64,000 bases of DNA from Planomonospora_B alba (lineage in GTDB: Bacteria > Actinomycetota > Actinomycetes > Streptosporangiales > Streptosporangiaceae): the NCBI RefSeq assembly GCF_039534085.1, contig NZ_BAAAUT010000009.1, positions 1 to 64,000 on the forward strand, read 5' to 3'. The notes beneath the pieces are model-generated. The model made no database searches. It was not told where the DNA came from and saw only the letters and a program-made list of their open reading frames with translations. Positions 31,312 through 38,949 of the stretch are shown here, piece by piece. Made by a program: the position numbers and the translations under genes. Positions within the stretch are counted from its first letter, which is position 1. Every line of letters begins with the position of its first letter.

Positions 31312-32490
31312 ATGGAGCGACGTCCTGGCGTGCCCAGGCTGCTGAGGGAGATCAACGACCGGGCCGCCCTGGAACTGCTGCTCGCCTCCGGACCGCTGAC
31401 CAGGGGGCAGATCGGAGAGCTCACCGGCCTGTCCAAGGTGACCGCGTCGCAGACGCTGGCCCGGCTGGAGGAGCGCGGGCTGGTCGAGGTCATCGGTGAG
31501 CAGGCCGGCGGGAGGGGGCCGAACGCGGCGCTCTACGGCATCGTCCCCTCCGCCGCCTACGTGGCCGGTCTGGACGTGGGGCCGGAGTTCGTCACCACCG
31601 CCGTCGCCGACATCCAGGGGAAGATCGTCGGCGAGGTGACGGTCGCCCCCGACGGGCACGACGACCCGGTCGCGCTCGTGCACGACGCGGTGGTCAAGGC
31701 GTGCCGCTCGGCCAAGGTGGCGCTCTCCCGGCTCCGGGCGGTCGTGATCGGCACCCCGGGCGTCGTGGACCCCCGCACCGGCGACGTGCGCTTCTCCTTC
31801 GACCTGCCCGGCTGGCACGAGGGCATCCACGAGGCGCTCGCCCGCGACCTGCGCCGCGACGTGAAGATCGAGAACGACGTGAACCTCGTCGCCGTCGCCG
31901 AGCGCGCCCTGGGCGCCGCCCGCGGCGTCGACGACTTCGTGCTGCTCTGGGTGGGCCGCGGCATCGGCCTCGGCGTCGTGCTCGGCGGCCGGCTGCACCG
32001 GGGCCGCTCCGGCAGCGCGGGGGAGATCGGCTACCTGCCGGTGCCGGGCGTGCCGCTGGCCGAGGACGTACGGGCGGTGCCCGGGCGGCTGCCTTCCCTC
32101 GCGGGCGGCCTGCAGTCGCTGGTGAGCGCCGAGGCCGTGGCCGAGCTGGCCGCCTCGTACGGCTTCGCGGGGGAGGGCGCCGCCGAGTGCGTGGCCGCCG
32201 CGGTCGAGGCGGGCGAGCGGGGACGGGAACTGCTGGACGAGGTCGCCGGGCGGCTGGCGCTGGGCGTGGCGTCGGTCTGCGTCGTGCTCGACCCCGGGCT
32301 GGTGGTGCTCGCCGGCGAGGTCAGCCGGGCCGGAGGCACCGCCCTCACCTCGCGCATCGAGGAGGCCGTCGCCCGGATCTGCCCGGTCCGGCCGGAGGTG
32401 GTGGCCAGCGAGGTGGAGGGCAACCCCGTGCTGCGCGGGGCCGTGCTCGAGGCGCTGGAGCAGGCGCGGGAGGAGATCTTCGCGTCCTGA
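31312..32490 (+). CDS. ROK-family transcriptional regulator (first copy)
   Basis: A 392-residue repressor-type ROK protein: an N-terminal winged helix (RAALELLLASGPLTRGQIGE, LSKVTASQTLARLEERG) followed by a sugar-kinase-like ROK domain (VAGLDVGPEF, GTPGVVDPRTGD, IENDVNLVAVAERALGAARG). The HExGH zinc motif of NagC-type ROK proteins appears in altered form, SAGEIGYLPVPG. The two halves of an amino-sugar transport locus lie between it and a close paralogue at 37737. ATG 31306 is an equally possible start. It is followed by a strong terminator. Confidence 0.88.
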   Translation: MERRPGVPRLLREINDRAALELLLASGPLTRGQIGELTGLSKVTASQTLARLEERGLVEVIGEQAGGRGPNAALYGIVPSAAYVAGLDVGPEFVTTAVADIQGKIVGEVTVAPDGHDDPVALVHDAVVKACRSAKVALSRLRAVVIGTPGVVDPRTGDVRFSFDLPGWHEGIHEALARDLRRDVKIENDVNLVAVAERALGAARGVDDFVLLWVGRGIGLGVVLGGRLHRGRSGSAGEIGYLPVPGVPLAEDVRAVPGRLPSLAGGLQSLVSAEAVAELAASYGFAGEGAAECVAAAVEAGERGRELLDEVAGRLALGVASVCVVLDPGLVVLAGEVSRAGGTALTSRIEEAVARICPVRPEVVASEVEGNPVLRGAVLEALEQAREEIFAS

Positions 32491-32586
32491 CGCGGGACAC
32501 GGGAGGGCGCGGGCCGGGACCCGGCGGGCGCGGGTCCCGGCCGTCCCACCGGATGCGCGGCCCGCAGGCCGGGGAGACCCGTCCGG

Positions 32587-32654
32587 CGCGGGAGGGCGCG
32601 GGAGGGCGCGGGAGGGCGCGGCCCGGTCCGGGGGGTCCGCCGGACCGGGCCGCG
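32587..32654. terminator. 10-bp tandem repeat followed by a perfect 14-bp hairpin
   Basis: Three copies of GCGGGAGGGC (32587-32616) run into the stem CGCGGCCCGGTCCG (32617-32630) and its exact inverse at 32641-32654, with a 10-base loop. It separates the convergent ROK and GH3 genes and should end transcription from both sides. Confidence 0.8.
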
Positions 32655-32704
32655 CGTGCTCGCGGGACGGAAGGGGCCTTGCCGGGGTGGCCGGAGGCCC
32701 CTTC

Positions 32705-34159
32705 TCAGACCCCGAGCAGCTCGGCGGCGGCCTGGGCGTTGGCCCGGGCGGCGCCGTAGGTGGCCAGGTGGGCGACGCCCTCCGGGCGCCAGATCGGCAG
32801 GCCCATCTCCACCACGGTGACGTCGGGGCGGGCGGCGAGCAGGGCGGTCACCACCGACCGGCTGGTCTCGTAGCGGTGCGCGTCCTTGACCACGACGACC
32901 AGGGAGCGGCCGGCCGCGTGCTCCAGGATGCCCGGCACGTCCGCCTCCTCCGGCTTGACCCGCACGACCTCGGCCCGCGACAGCCAGGGGGAGAAACCCC
33001 AGGGCACGTCGCCGACCGCGATGGTCGGCGGGGTGTCCAGCTCCACCAGCAGCGGGTCCACCAGCCGCGGGGCGGGGCCGGTCAGGCTGACCGCGCGGCG
33101 CGCGGCGGCCAGGCCGATGCCGCCGTCCCCGGGCGCGGCCCCGCGGGGCTCGCCGAACCACGAGCGCAGGCGGGCCACGCGCTCGGCGGACTCCTCCAGG
33201 CGGGCCACCGGCAGCCGGCCGTCCCGGGTCGCGGCGACGATCTCCGAGATGATCTTCTGGATGTCCGACTCGGTGGGGATCGGGCCGAGGCAGAGCAGGT
33301 CGGTCCCGGCGGCCAGGGAGCGCACAGCGCCGCCGGCCAGGCCGTAGGCGTCGGTGATGGCCTTCATGTCGAGGGCGTCGGAGATCACCACGCCGTCGTA
33401 GCCCAGCTCGCCGCGGAGCAGGTGGGTCAGCGCGGCCGCCGACAGCGTCGCGGGCAGCTCGCCGGTGAGGGCGGGCACCCGGACGTGCGCGGTCATGACC
33501 GACTTCGTGCCGGCCTCGATGGCGGCGCGGAACGGCGCGAGCTCGCGCTCGTGCAGCAGCTCCAGGGAGGCGTCGACGAGCGGCACCTCCAGGTGGGAGT
33601 CCTGGCGGGTGGCGCCGTGGCCGGGGAAGTGCTTGACGCAGGCGGCCACGCCCGCCGACTGCAGGCCCTGGACGGCGGCGACGGTGTGCCGGGCGACGAG
33701 TGCGCTGTCCGAGCCGAACGCGCGGGTGCCGATCACCGGGTTGTCGTCGGCGGTGTTGACGTCGGCGTCCGGAGCCATGTCCAGGTTGACGCCGCAGCGG
33801 GCCAGGTCGTCACCGATGGCGCGGTAGACGTCGCGGGTCAGCTCGACGTCGTCCACGGTCCCCAGGGCGGCGTTGCCGGGGTAGGGGCTGCCCACGTGGT
33901 AGGCGAGCCGGGTGACGTCCCCGCCCTCCTCGTCCAGGGAGATGACGGGGTCGCCGGCCGCGCGCAGGCCGGCGTTCAGCTCGCGCAGCCGGTCGTGGCC
34001 GTCGACGTTGAAGCCGAAGAGGGTGACGCCGCCGAGGCCGCTCTCCAGCCCCCGGAGAACCCATTCCGGGGCGGTGGTTCCCTGGAAGGCGACGAGCAGG
34101 GTGCCGGCCGCGAGGCGGTACAGCCCCTGGTCGCCGGGGCCCGCAGTGAAGTCGGACAT
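32705..34159 (-). CDS. GH3 beta-N-acetylhexosaminidase (DasD/NagZ-like)
   Basis: A 484-residue glycoside hydrolase family 3 enzyme without signal peptide, so probably intracellular. The NagZ-type signature KHFPGHG (residues 176-182) with the DSH acid-base dyad (187-189) and the nucleophile Asp261 in VISDALDM mark N-acetylglucosaminidases of GH3 rather than beta-glucosidases. A C-terminal alpha/beta domain follows, as in longer actinomycete members. It is the last gene of the transport operon and would split imported chito-oligosaccharides or cell-wall amino sugars, as DasD does in Streptomyces. A hairpin separates it from the permease gene. Confidence 0.88.
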   Translation of the reverse strand: MSDFTAGPGDQGLYRLAAGTLLVAFQGTTAPEWVLRGLESGLGGVTLFGFNVDGHDRLRELNAGLRAAGDPVISLDEEGGDVTRLAYHVGSPYPGNAALGTVDDVELTRDVYRAIGDDLARCGVNLDMAPDADVNTADDNPVIGTRAFGSDSALVARHTVAAVQGLQSAGVAACVKHFPGHGATRQDSHLEVPLVDASLELLHERELAPFRAAIEAGTKSVMTAHVRVPALTGELPATLSAAALTHLLRGELGYDGVVISDALDMKAITDAYGLAGGAVRSLAAGTDLLCLGPIPTESDIQKIISEIVAATRDGRLPVARLEESAERVARLRSWFGEPRGAAPGDGGIGLAAARRAVSLTGPAPRLVDPLLVELDTPPTIAVGDVPWGFSPWLSRAEVVRVKPEEADVPGILEHAAGRSLVVVVKDAHRYETSRSVVTALLAARPDVTVVEMGLPIWRPEGVAHLATYGAARANAQAAAELLGV

Positions 34160-34211
34160 GGCGGTAGAAAGCTCCTTGCCTGAGGTGGGGAGATCGCGTG
34201 GAGGGCGAGGC

Positions 34212-34249
34212 CGGTACGGCCCGCGCCTCGTGGGCGCCGGGCCGTACCG
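34212..34249 (-). terminator. hairpin between permease and GH3 genes
   Basis: CGGTACGGCCCG (34212-34223) and its exact inverse (34238-34249) form a 12-bp stem just past the permease stop. In the middle of an operon it may reduce read-through into the GH3 gene or protect the upstream message. Confidence 0.6.
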
Positions 34250-34259
34250 ATGCCGGGGA

Positions 34260-35177
34260 TCAGCCCTTGACGGCGCCCGCGACGAGGCCGGAGACCATGC
34301 GCCGCTGCACCAGGAGGAAGAAGACGACGACCGGGATGGTCATCATCGTGGAACCGGCCATGATCGCTCCCCAGTCGGTCCCGCGCTGCCCGAAGAAGAA
34401 CTGGAGGGCGACGGGCATGGTGTAGCCGGAGGAGTCGGACATGAGCATGAGGGCGAAGATCAGCTCGTTCCAGGCGGTGATGAACGAGAAGATGCTCGTC
34501 GCCACCAGTCCGGGGGCCACCAGGGGGAACAGGACCTTCCGGAAGGTCGTGAACCGGCTCGCGCCGTCGATCCAGGCCGCCTCCTCCAGCGACTTGGGCA
34601 CCGCGGCGACGAACGTGCGCAGCATCCAGATGCCGAAGGGGAGGGTCAGGCCGACGTTGATCACGATCAGGCCGAGCAGCTGGTCGTAGAGGCCGAGCCG
34701 CCTGACGTTGAGGAAGAGCGGGATGAGCAGGGCCTCGGCCGGGATCATCTGGACGATCAGCAGGGTGATCAGGAAGGCGGTGCGGCCCCTGAACCGGAAG
34801 CGGGAGATGGCGGTGGCCGCCAGCAGCGCGAAGACGGCGCCGATGAGCACGGTCCCCAGGGCCACGATGGCGCTGTTGCGCATGTAGACCCAGATGGAGT
34901 TGCCGGCCACGCCCTCGGTGAGCACCCGGTCCAGGTGCTCGAAGGTGATCTCCGTCGGGACGGGGATGAAGTCGGTGGTGAAGATCTGGTCGTTGGTCTT
35001 GAACGCGGTCGAGACCATCCAGTAGACGGGGAAGACCGCGAACAGGAAGACCAGGACGCCGGTCGCGTTGAGCGCCGCGGTGCCCAGGCGCCTGCGGGTG
35101 CGGGGGTCGATCCGCCCGCTCGGCGCCGGGGGCCTGCGGGCGGGGGCCGGACGGCCGCCGGTGAGAGAGCTCGTCAC
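34260..35177 (-). CDS. carbohydrate ABC transporter permease (MalG/DasC type)
   Basis: A 305-residue inner-membrane permease with six TM segments. The EAA loop that contacts the ATPase reads LEEAAWIDGASRFTTFRKVL. Pro/Ala/Arg-rich residues precede the first TM. It starts at GTG 35177, overlapping the stop of the partner permease by four bases. No ATPase gene is present in the locus, as in actinomycete sugar systems that share the general ATPase MsiK. Confidence 0.9.
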   Translation of the reverse strand: MTSSLTGGRPAPARRPPAPSGRIDPRTRRRLGTAALNATGVLVFLFAVFPVYWMVSTAFKTNDQIFTTDFIPVPTEITFEHLDRVLTEGVAGNSIWVYMRNSAIVALGTVLIGAVFALLAATAISRFRFRGRTAFLITLLIVQMIPAEALLIPLFLNVRRLGLYDQLLGLIVINVGLTLPFGIWMLRTFVAAVPKSLEEAAWIDGASRFTTFRKVLFPLVAPGLVATSIFSFITAWNELIFALMLMSDSSGYTMPVALQFFFGQRGTDWGAIMAGSTMMTIPVVVFFLLVQRRMVSGLVAGAVKG

Positions 35178-36184
35178 ATCTCCTCCGTCTTCACGATCTG
35201 CCGGACGTAGACGGCGGTGACGATGAGCAGGAGCGCGGTGAGGACCACCGCGATCGCCGCGCCGCTGCCCATCTTCGGCGGGCTGCGGAAGGCCTCGGCG
35301 AAGGAGAACATCGACAGGTTGAAGGCCTCGCGGTTGGTCGGCCCGCCCATCAGCACGTACAGCTGGCTGAAGACCTTGAAGTTCCAGATGATCGACAGGA
35401 TCGTCAGCACCGAGAAGACCGGCTTGAGCAGGGGGAAGGTGATCTTCCTGAAGGTCCGCCAGGCGCTGGAGCCGTCGACCCGGGCCGCCTCGTAGAGCTC
35501 GGCGGGGATGCCCTTGAGGCCGGCGAGCACCGAGACCGCGATGAAGGGGAACGAGGCCCAGACCACGCAGACGATCAGGACGAGGTAGACCGTGAACGCG
35601 TCGTTGAGCCAGGGCTCACCGGTCCAGTCGGCCCGGCCGAACAGCAGCTCCGAGAACCAGTCGGGGAGCAGGTTGAGCACCCAGTTGATCATCCCCGCGT
35701 CGGCGTCGGCGAGCCAGCGCCAGATGACGCCCTGGGCGACCGGCGGCACCGCCCAGGCGGACATGATGCCGACGACCACGAACGTGGACATCCTCTTGCT
35801 CAGCTTGTTGAGCAGGACGCCCACGGCGGTGCCGAGGACCAGCGTGAGCGTCACGGTGACGACGGCGAAGACGACGGTGTTGCGGAGCGAGGACCAGAAG
35901 ATCTCGCTCTCGAAGATCTGGGCGTAGTTCTCCCCGCCCACCCAGTCGGCCGGCACGCCGCGGATCTGGCGCAGCCCCACCTTCTGGAAGGACATGATGA
36001 GCATCTGGACCGTCGGGTAGAGCAGCAGCCCGGCGATGACCAGGAGCCCGGGGGCGAGCAGGACGTAGGGGATGAGCCAGGCGGGCATCCCGCTGGCCTT
36101 CGCCTGCCGCCGGGAGCGCGGAGGACGCCGCTCCGGGGCGGAGGAGTTGCCCCCGCCCCGGGCGACCGTGGACGTGTTCGCCAT
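35174..36184 (-). CDS. carbohydrate ABC transporter permease (MalF/DasB type)
   Basis: A 336-residue permease with six TM segments and a long periplasmic loop (about residues 190-215). The EAA loop is YEAARVDGSSAWRTFRKI. The N-terminal 35 residues are basic and Pro/Ser-rich. ATG 36184 lies 2 bases after the binding-protein stop, so the genes are closely coupled. It forms the membrane channel together with the partner at 34260. Confidence 0.9.
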   Translation of the reverse strand: MANTSTVARGGGNSSAPERRPPRSRRQAKASGMPAWLIPYVLLAPGLLVIAGLLLYPTVQMLIMSFQKVGLRQIRGVPADWVGGENYAQIFESEIFWSSLRNTVVFAVVTVTLTLVLGTAVGVLLNKLSKRMSTFVVVGIMSAWAVPPVAQGVIWRWLADADAGMINWVLNLLPDWFSELLFGRADWTGEPWLNDAFTVYLVLIVCVVWASFPFIAVSVLAGLKGIPAELYEAARVDGSSAWRTFRKITFPLLKPVFSVLTILSIIWNFKVFSQLYVLMGGPTNREAFNLSMFSFAEAFRSPPKMGSGAAIAVVLTALLLIVTAVYVRQIVKTEEM

Positions 36185-36186
36185 GA

Positions 36187-37515
36187 TTACTGCTGGTTCA
36201 GGATCTCTTCGAGTTCCGTGTTGGCCTTGGCGAGGGCCTCGTCGGCGGTGGCCTTGCCCTCGATGACCGACCGGGCGGCGTTCTGCAGCACGGCCTTGGT
36301 CTCGCCGGCCTCGGTCCAGTTCGGGTCGCCCGGCAGGGCGCGGGCGTTGGCGAAGGCCTCGGCGAACGGAGCCTGCGCCGGGTCCTCCTTCAGCTTCTCG
36401 AGGTGCTCGGGGTAGACCGGGAGCAGGCCGCCCTCGGAGGCGTACCGGCCCGCCCACTCCTTGGTGGTGGCGAACTTCACGAACTCGGTCGCCAGCTCCT
36501 TGTTCTCGGCGTCGTTCCAGACGGCGATGTCGTTGCCGCCGAAGAAGGCCGGGGCCGCGCCGCCGCTCTTGGTCGGGAGCGGGAAGAAGGCGAGCTGGTC
36601 CTCGGCGACCTTGCCGGAGCTCTCCTCCTTGATCGTGGCGATGTCCCAGCCGGCGGTGAGGTACATGCCGACCTTGCCGTTGGCGAAGCGGGTGCGGATG
36701 TCGGCGGAGTTCTGGGTGAGGCGGGACTTGCTGGACAGGCCGTCGGTGACGATGCCCGTGTAGGTGGCGAAGCCGGCCTTGAAGCCCGGCTCGGTCAGCT
36801 TGCCGACCCACTTGTCGCCTTCCTTGACGGCGTACTCGCCGCCCTCGGCCCAGGCGAGCGAGCCGAGGAGGTGGTTGGCGTCGGACCCGCCGTTGAAGGC
36901 GAAGCCGTCGACGTCCTTGCCCTTCTCCTTCTGGATCTTCTTGGCCGCCGCGACGAGCTCGTCCCAGGTCTTGGGGACCTCGATCTTCAGCTCGTCGAAC
37001 CAGTCCTTGCGGTAGAGCACGGCGCGGGTGCCGGCGCCCCACGGGGCGGCGTAGATCTCGCCGCCGTCGGTCTCCAGGGAGAGGAGGTTCTTCGGGATCT
37101 CCGCCTGCTCGCCGCCGCTGAAGATCGGGGTGATCGGGTGCAGGGCGTCCTGGCTCCGCCAGAGCGGCACCTGGTCGTTGCCGATCTCGGTGACGTCCGG
37201 GCCGGCGCCGCCCGCGGCGGCCGCGGTGAACTTGTCGTTCACCTGGGGCCACGGGATCCACTCGACCTTGACCTCGGCGCCGGTCTGCTGCTTGAAGGCG
37301 GCGACCAGATCGTCGGTGTACTTCTGGGCGGCCGGGTTGCTCTCGCCGAGACGCCACAGGGTGAGCGTCTGGCCCGCGAACTTCGGCCCGCCGGCGGAGG
37401 CGTCGGCCTTCGTCCCGGTGTCGTTCTGCGCGGGCTCGCTGGAGCCGCACGCGGCGAGGCCCAGGGCCAGGGCGGCGGTGGTTGCCGTCGCGACGGCGAT
37501 CTTCGTGATCTTCAC
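36187..37515 (-). CDS. sugar ABC transporter substrate-binding lipoprotein (DasA-like)
   Basis: A 442-residue extracytoplasmic solute-binding protein of family 1. The lipoprotein signal peptide ends in LGLAACGSS, with Cys23 as the lipid anchor. PKFAGQTLTLWRL, FKQQTGAEVKVEWIPW and later WDIATIKEESSG are family features. The neighbouring GH3 N-acetylhexosaminidase points to N-acetylglucosamine or chitobiose as ligand, as for DasA, but the ligand is inferred from context only. GTG 37515 is the start, with GGGAGAA upstream. It is the first gene of the four-gene operon. Confidence 0.88.
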   Translation of the reverse strand: MKITKIAVATATTAALALGLAACGSSEPAQNDTGTKADASAGGPKFAGQTLTLWRLGESNPAAQKYTDDLVAAFKQQTGAEVKVEWIPWPQVNDKFTAAAAGGAGPDVTEIGNDQVPLWRSQDALHPITPIFSGGEQAEIPKNLLSLETDGGEIYAAPWGAGTRAVLYRKDWFDELKIEVPKTWDELVAAAKKIQKEKGKDVDGFAFNGGSDANHLLGSLAWAEGGEYAVKEGDKWVGKLTEPGFKAGFATYTGIVTDGLSSKSRLTQNSADIRTRFANGKVGMYLTAGWDIATIKEESSGKVAEDQLAFFPLPTKSGGAAPAFFGGNDIAVWNDAENKELATEFVKFATTKEWAGRYASEGGLLPVYPEHLEKLKEDPAQAPFAEAFANARALPGDPNWTEAGETKAVLQNAARSVIEGKATADEALAKANTELEEILNQQ

Positions 37516-37667
37516 TGTGGGGTTCTCCCTTCCCGGCTTCGCGTCGGGGCCGCGCTTCGGGCGGCGGCGCGGTCCCCATACCGCGCCGTGCCTGGTCGAA
37601 GGCGCCCTCCATACGGTCGGCGCTCTGGCATCCCGCGGCCTTCCTGCGCTTGCCTGCGGGCTGACGA

Positions 37668-37710
37668 GCGCTAAACTAACAAGAAACTTTCTTAAAAGAA
37701 ACGGTCGTTA
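37668..37710 (+). promoter_or_regulatory. ROK operator region between das-like operon and second ROK gene
   Basis: An AT-rich block with GCGCTAAACT (37668-37677), the near-palindrome TAACAAGAAACTTTCTTAAA (37677-37696) and TTAGCG (37708-37713) mirroring CGCTAA. AAGAAACTTTC (37681-37691) is the core seen again in the NRPS promoter at 46163-46173. It fits known ROK operators, which centre on AAACTTT-like palindromes. Confidence 0.6.
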
Positions 37711-37736
37711 GCGGATCGTGACGGGGGAGGAAGAAC

Positions 37737-38909
37737 GTGGCCAGACGACCGGGGACACCGCAGCTGTTGCGCCAGCTCAACGACCGTGCGGCGCTTGAGC
37801 TCCTGCTCTCCGGAGGGCCGCTCACCCGGGCCGAGCTGGGCGAGCGCACCGGCCTTTCCAAGGTCACCGCGGGCCAGCTGCTGGCCAGGCTCCAGGAGCG
37901 GGAGCTCGTCTCGGTGGTCGGGGAGCAGGCCGGCGGCCGCGGCCCCAACGCGGCGCTGTACGGCGTGGTGCCCTCGTGCGCCTACGTCGCCGGTCTCGAC
38001 GTGCTGCCCGACCGGATCAGCGCGGGCGTCGCCGACATCACCGGCGAGCTCGTCGCGGAGGTCACGGTGGAGGTCTCCGCCGAGCCGGGCGGCGAGGAGG
38101 ACCCGGTACGGCTGGTGCGCGGCGCCGTCCGCAAGGCGTGCGCGGCGGCGGGCATCACCCGCTCCCGGCTGCGCGCCTTCGTGATCGGCACCAAGGGCGT
38201 CGTCGACCCCCGCAGCGGCGACGTGAGCTTCTCCTTCGACCTGCCCTTCTGGCACGAGGGCGTGCTCACCGACCTCCGCCGGGGCCTGGGCATCCCGGTC
38301 ACGATAGAGAACGACGTGAACCTCGCGGCCCTGGCGGAGCGCGAGTGCGGCGCCGCCCTCGGCGTGGACGACTTCGCGCTGCTGTGGGCCGGCGTCGGCC
38401 AGGGACTCGGCGTCATGCTCGGCGGTCGCCTGCACCGCGGGTTCACCGGGGGAGCGGGGGAGATCGGCTGGCTCCCCGTCCCCGGCGAACCGCTCCCCAC
38501 CGACGTGAGCGAGCCCCAGTCCGGCTCGTTCCAGCGCCTGGTCGGGGGGGAGGCCGTGACGGGACTGGCCGGCGCGTACGGCATCGACGGCGCCTCCATC
38601 GCCGAGCGCGTCCGCACGGCCGTCGCCGAGGGGCCGGAGAGCTTCCTCGACGAGCTGGCCGGTCGGCTCGCGGTCGGCGTGGCGGCGGTGACCGTGGTCC
38701 TGGACCCCGGCCTGATCGTGCTCAGCGGTGACGTCGGTCGCGCCGGCGGGCCGGTGCTGGCCGCCCGGGTGGAGGAGGCCGTGGCCCGGGTCTGCCCGAG
38801 CCGGCCCCGGGTCGTGGTGACCGAGGTCGAGGGCAACCCGGTGCTCCGCGGCGCCCTGGTCTCCGCGCTCCACCAGGCCCGCGAGCAGGTGTTCTCCGAG
38901 ACGATCTGA
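37737..38909 (+). CDS. ROK-family transcriptional regulator (second copy)
   Basis: A 390-residue paralogue of the ROK regulator at 31312: the two share long identical stretches such as LNDRAALELLL/INDRAALELLL, GEQAGGRGPNAALYG and VEGNPVLRGA. A winged helix (LTRAELGERTGLSKVTAGQLL) is followed by the ROK domain (VAGLDVLPD, GTKGVVDPRSGDV, IENDVNLAALAE, GGAGEIGWLPVPG). It starts at GTG 37737 behind GGGGGAGGAAG and is divergent from the das-like operon. Its stop is only 40 bases from the end of the NRPS cluster, so it is the nearest regulator to that cluster. Confidence 0.88.
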   Translation: MARRPGTPQLLRQLNDRAALELLLSGGPLTRAELGERTGLSKVTAGQLLARLQERELVSVVGEQAGGRGPNAALYGVVPSCAYVAGLDVLPDRISAGVADITGELVAEVTVEVSAEPGGEEDPVRLVRGAVRKACAAAGITRSRLRAFVIGTKGVVDPRSGDVSFSFDLPFWHEGVLTDLRRGLGIPVTIENDVNLAALAERECGAALGVDDFALLWAGVGQGLGVMLGGRLHRGFTGGAGEIGWLPVPGEPLPTDVSEPQSGSFQRLVGGEAVTGLAGAYGIDGASIAERVRTAVAEGPESFLDELAGRLAVGVAAVTVVLDPGLIVLSGDVGRAGGPVLAARVEEAVARVCPSRPRVVVTEVEGNPVLRGALVSALHQAREQVFSETI

Positions 38910-38949
38910 TCCGGCGGACCGGCCCGCACCCGCGGCGCGGGTCGGCGGG

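Noticed and set aside
36187..37515. The das-like transporter as importer or exporter of the peptide product
   Set aside because: The GH3 N-acetylhexosaminidase in the same operon and the ROK regulators fit amino-sugar uptake; the cluster has its own MFS domain for export.
36403..37674. Long plus-strand frame opposite the binding-protein gene
   Set aside because: The minus strand encodes a clear lipoprotein with lipobox; the plus-strand translation has no protein-like pattern.
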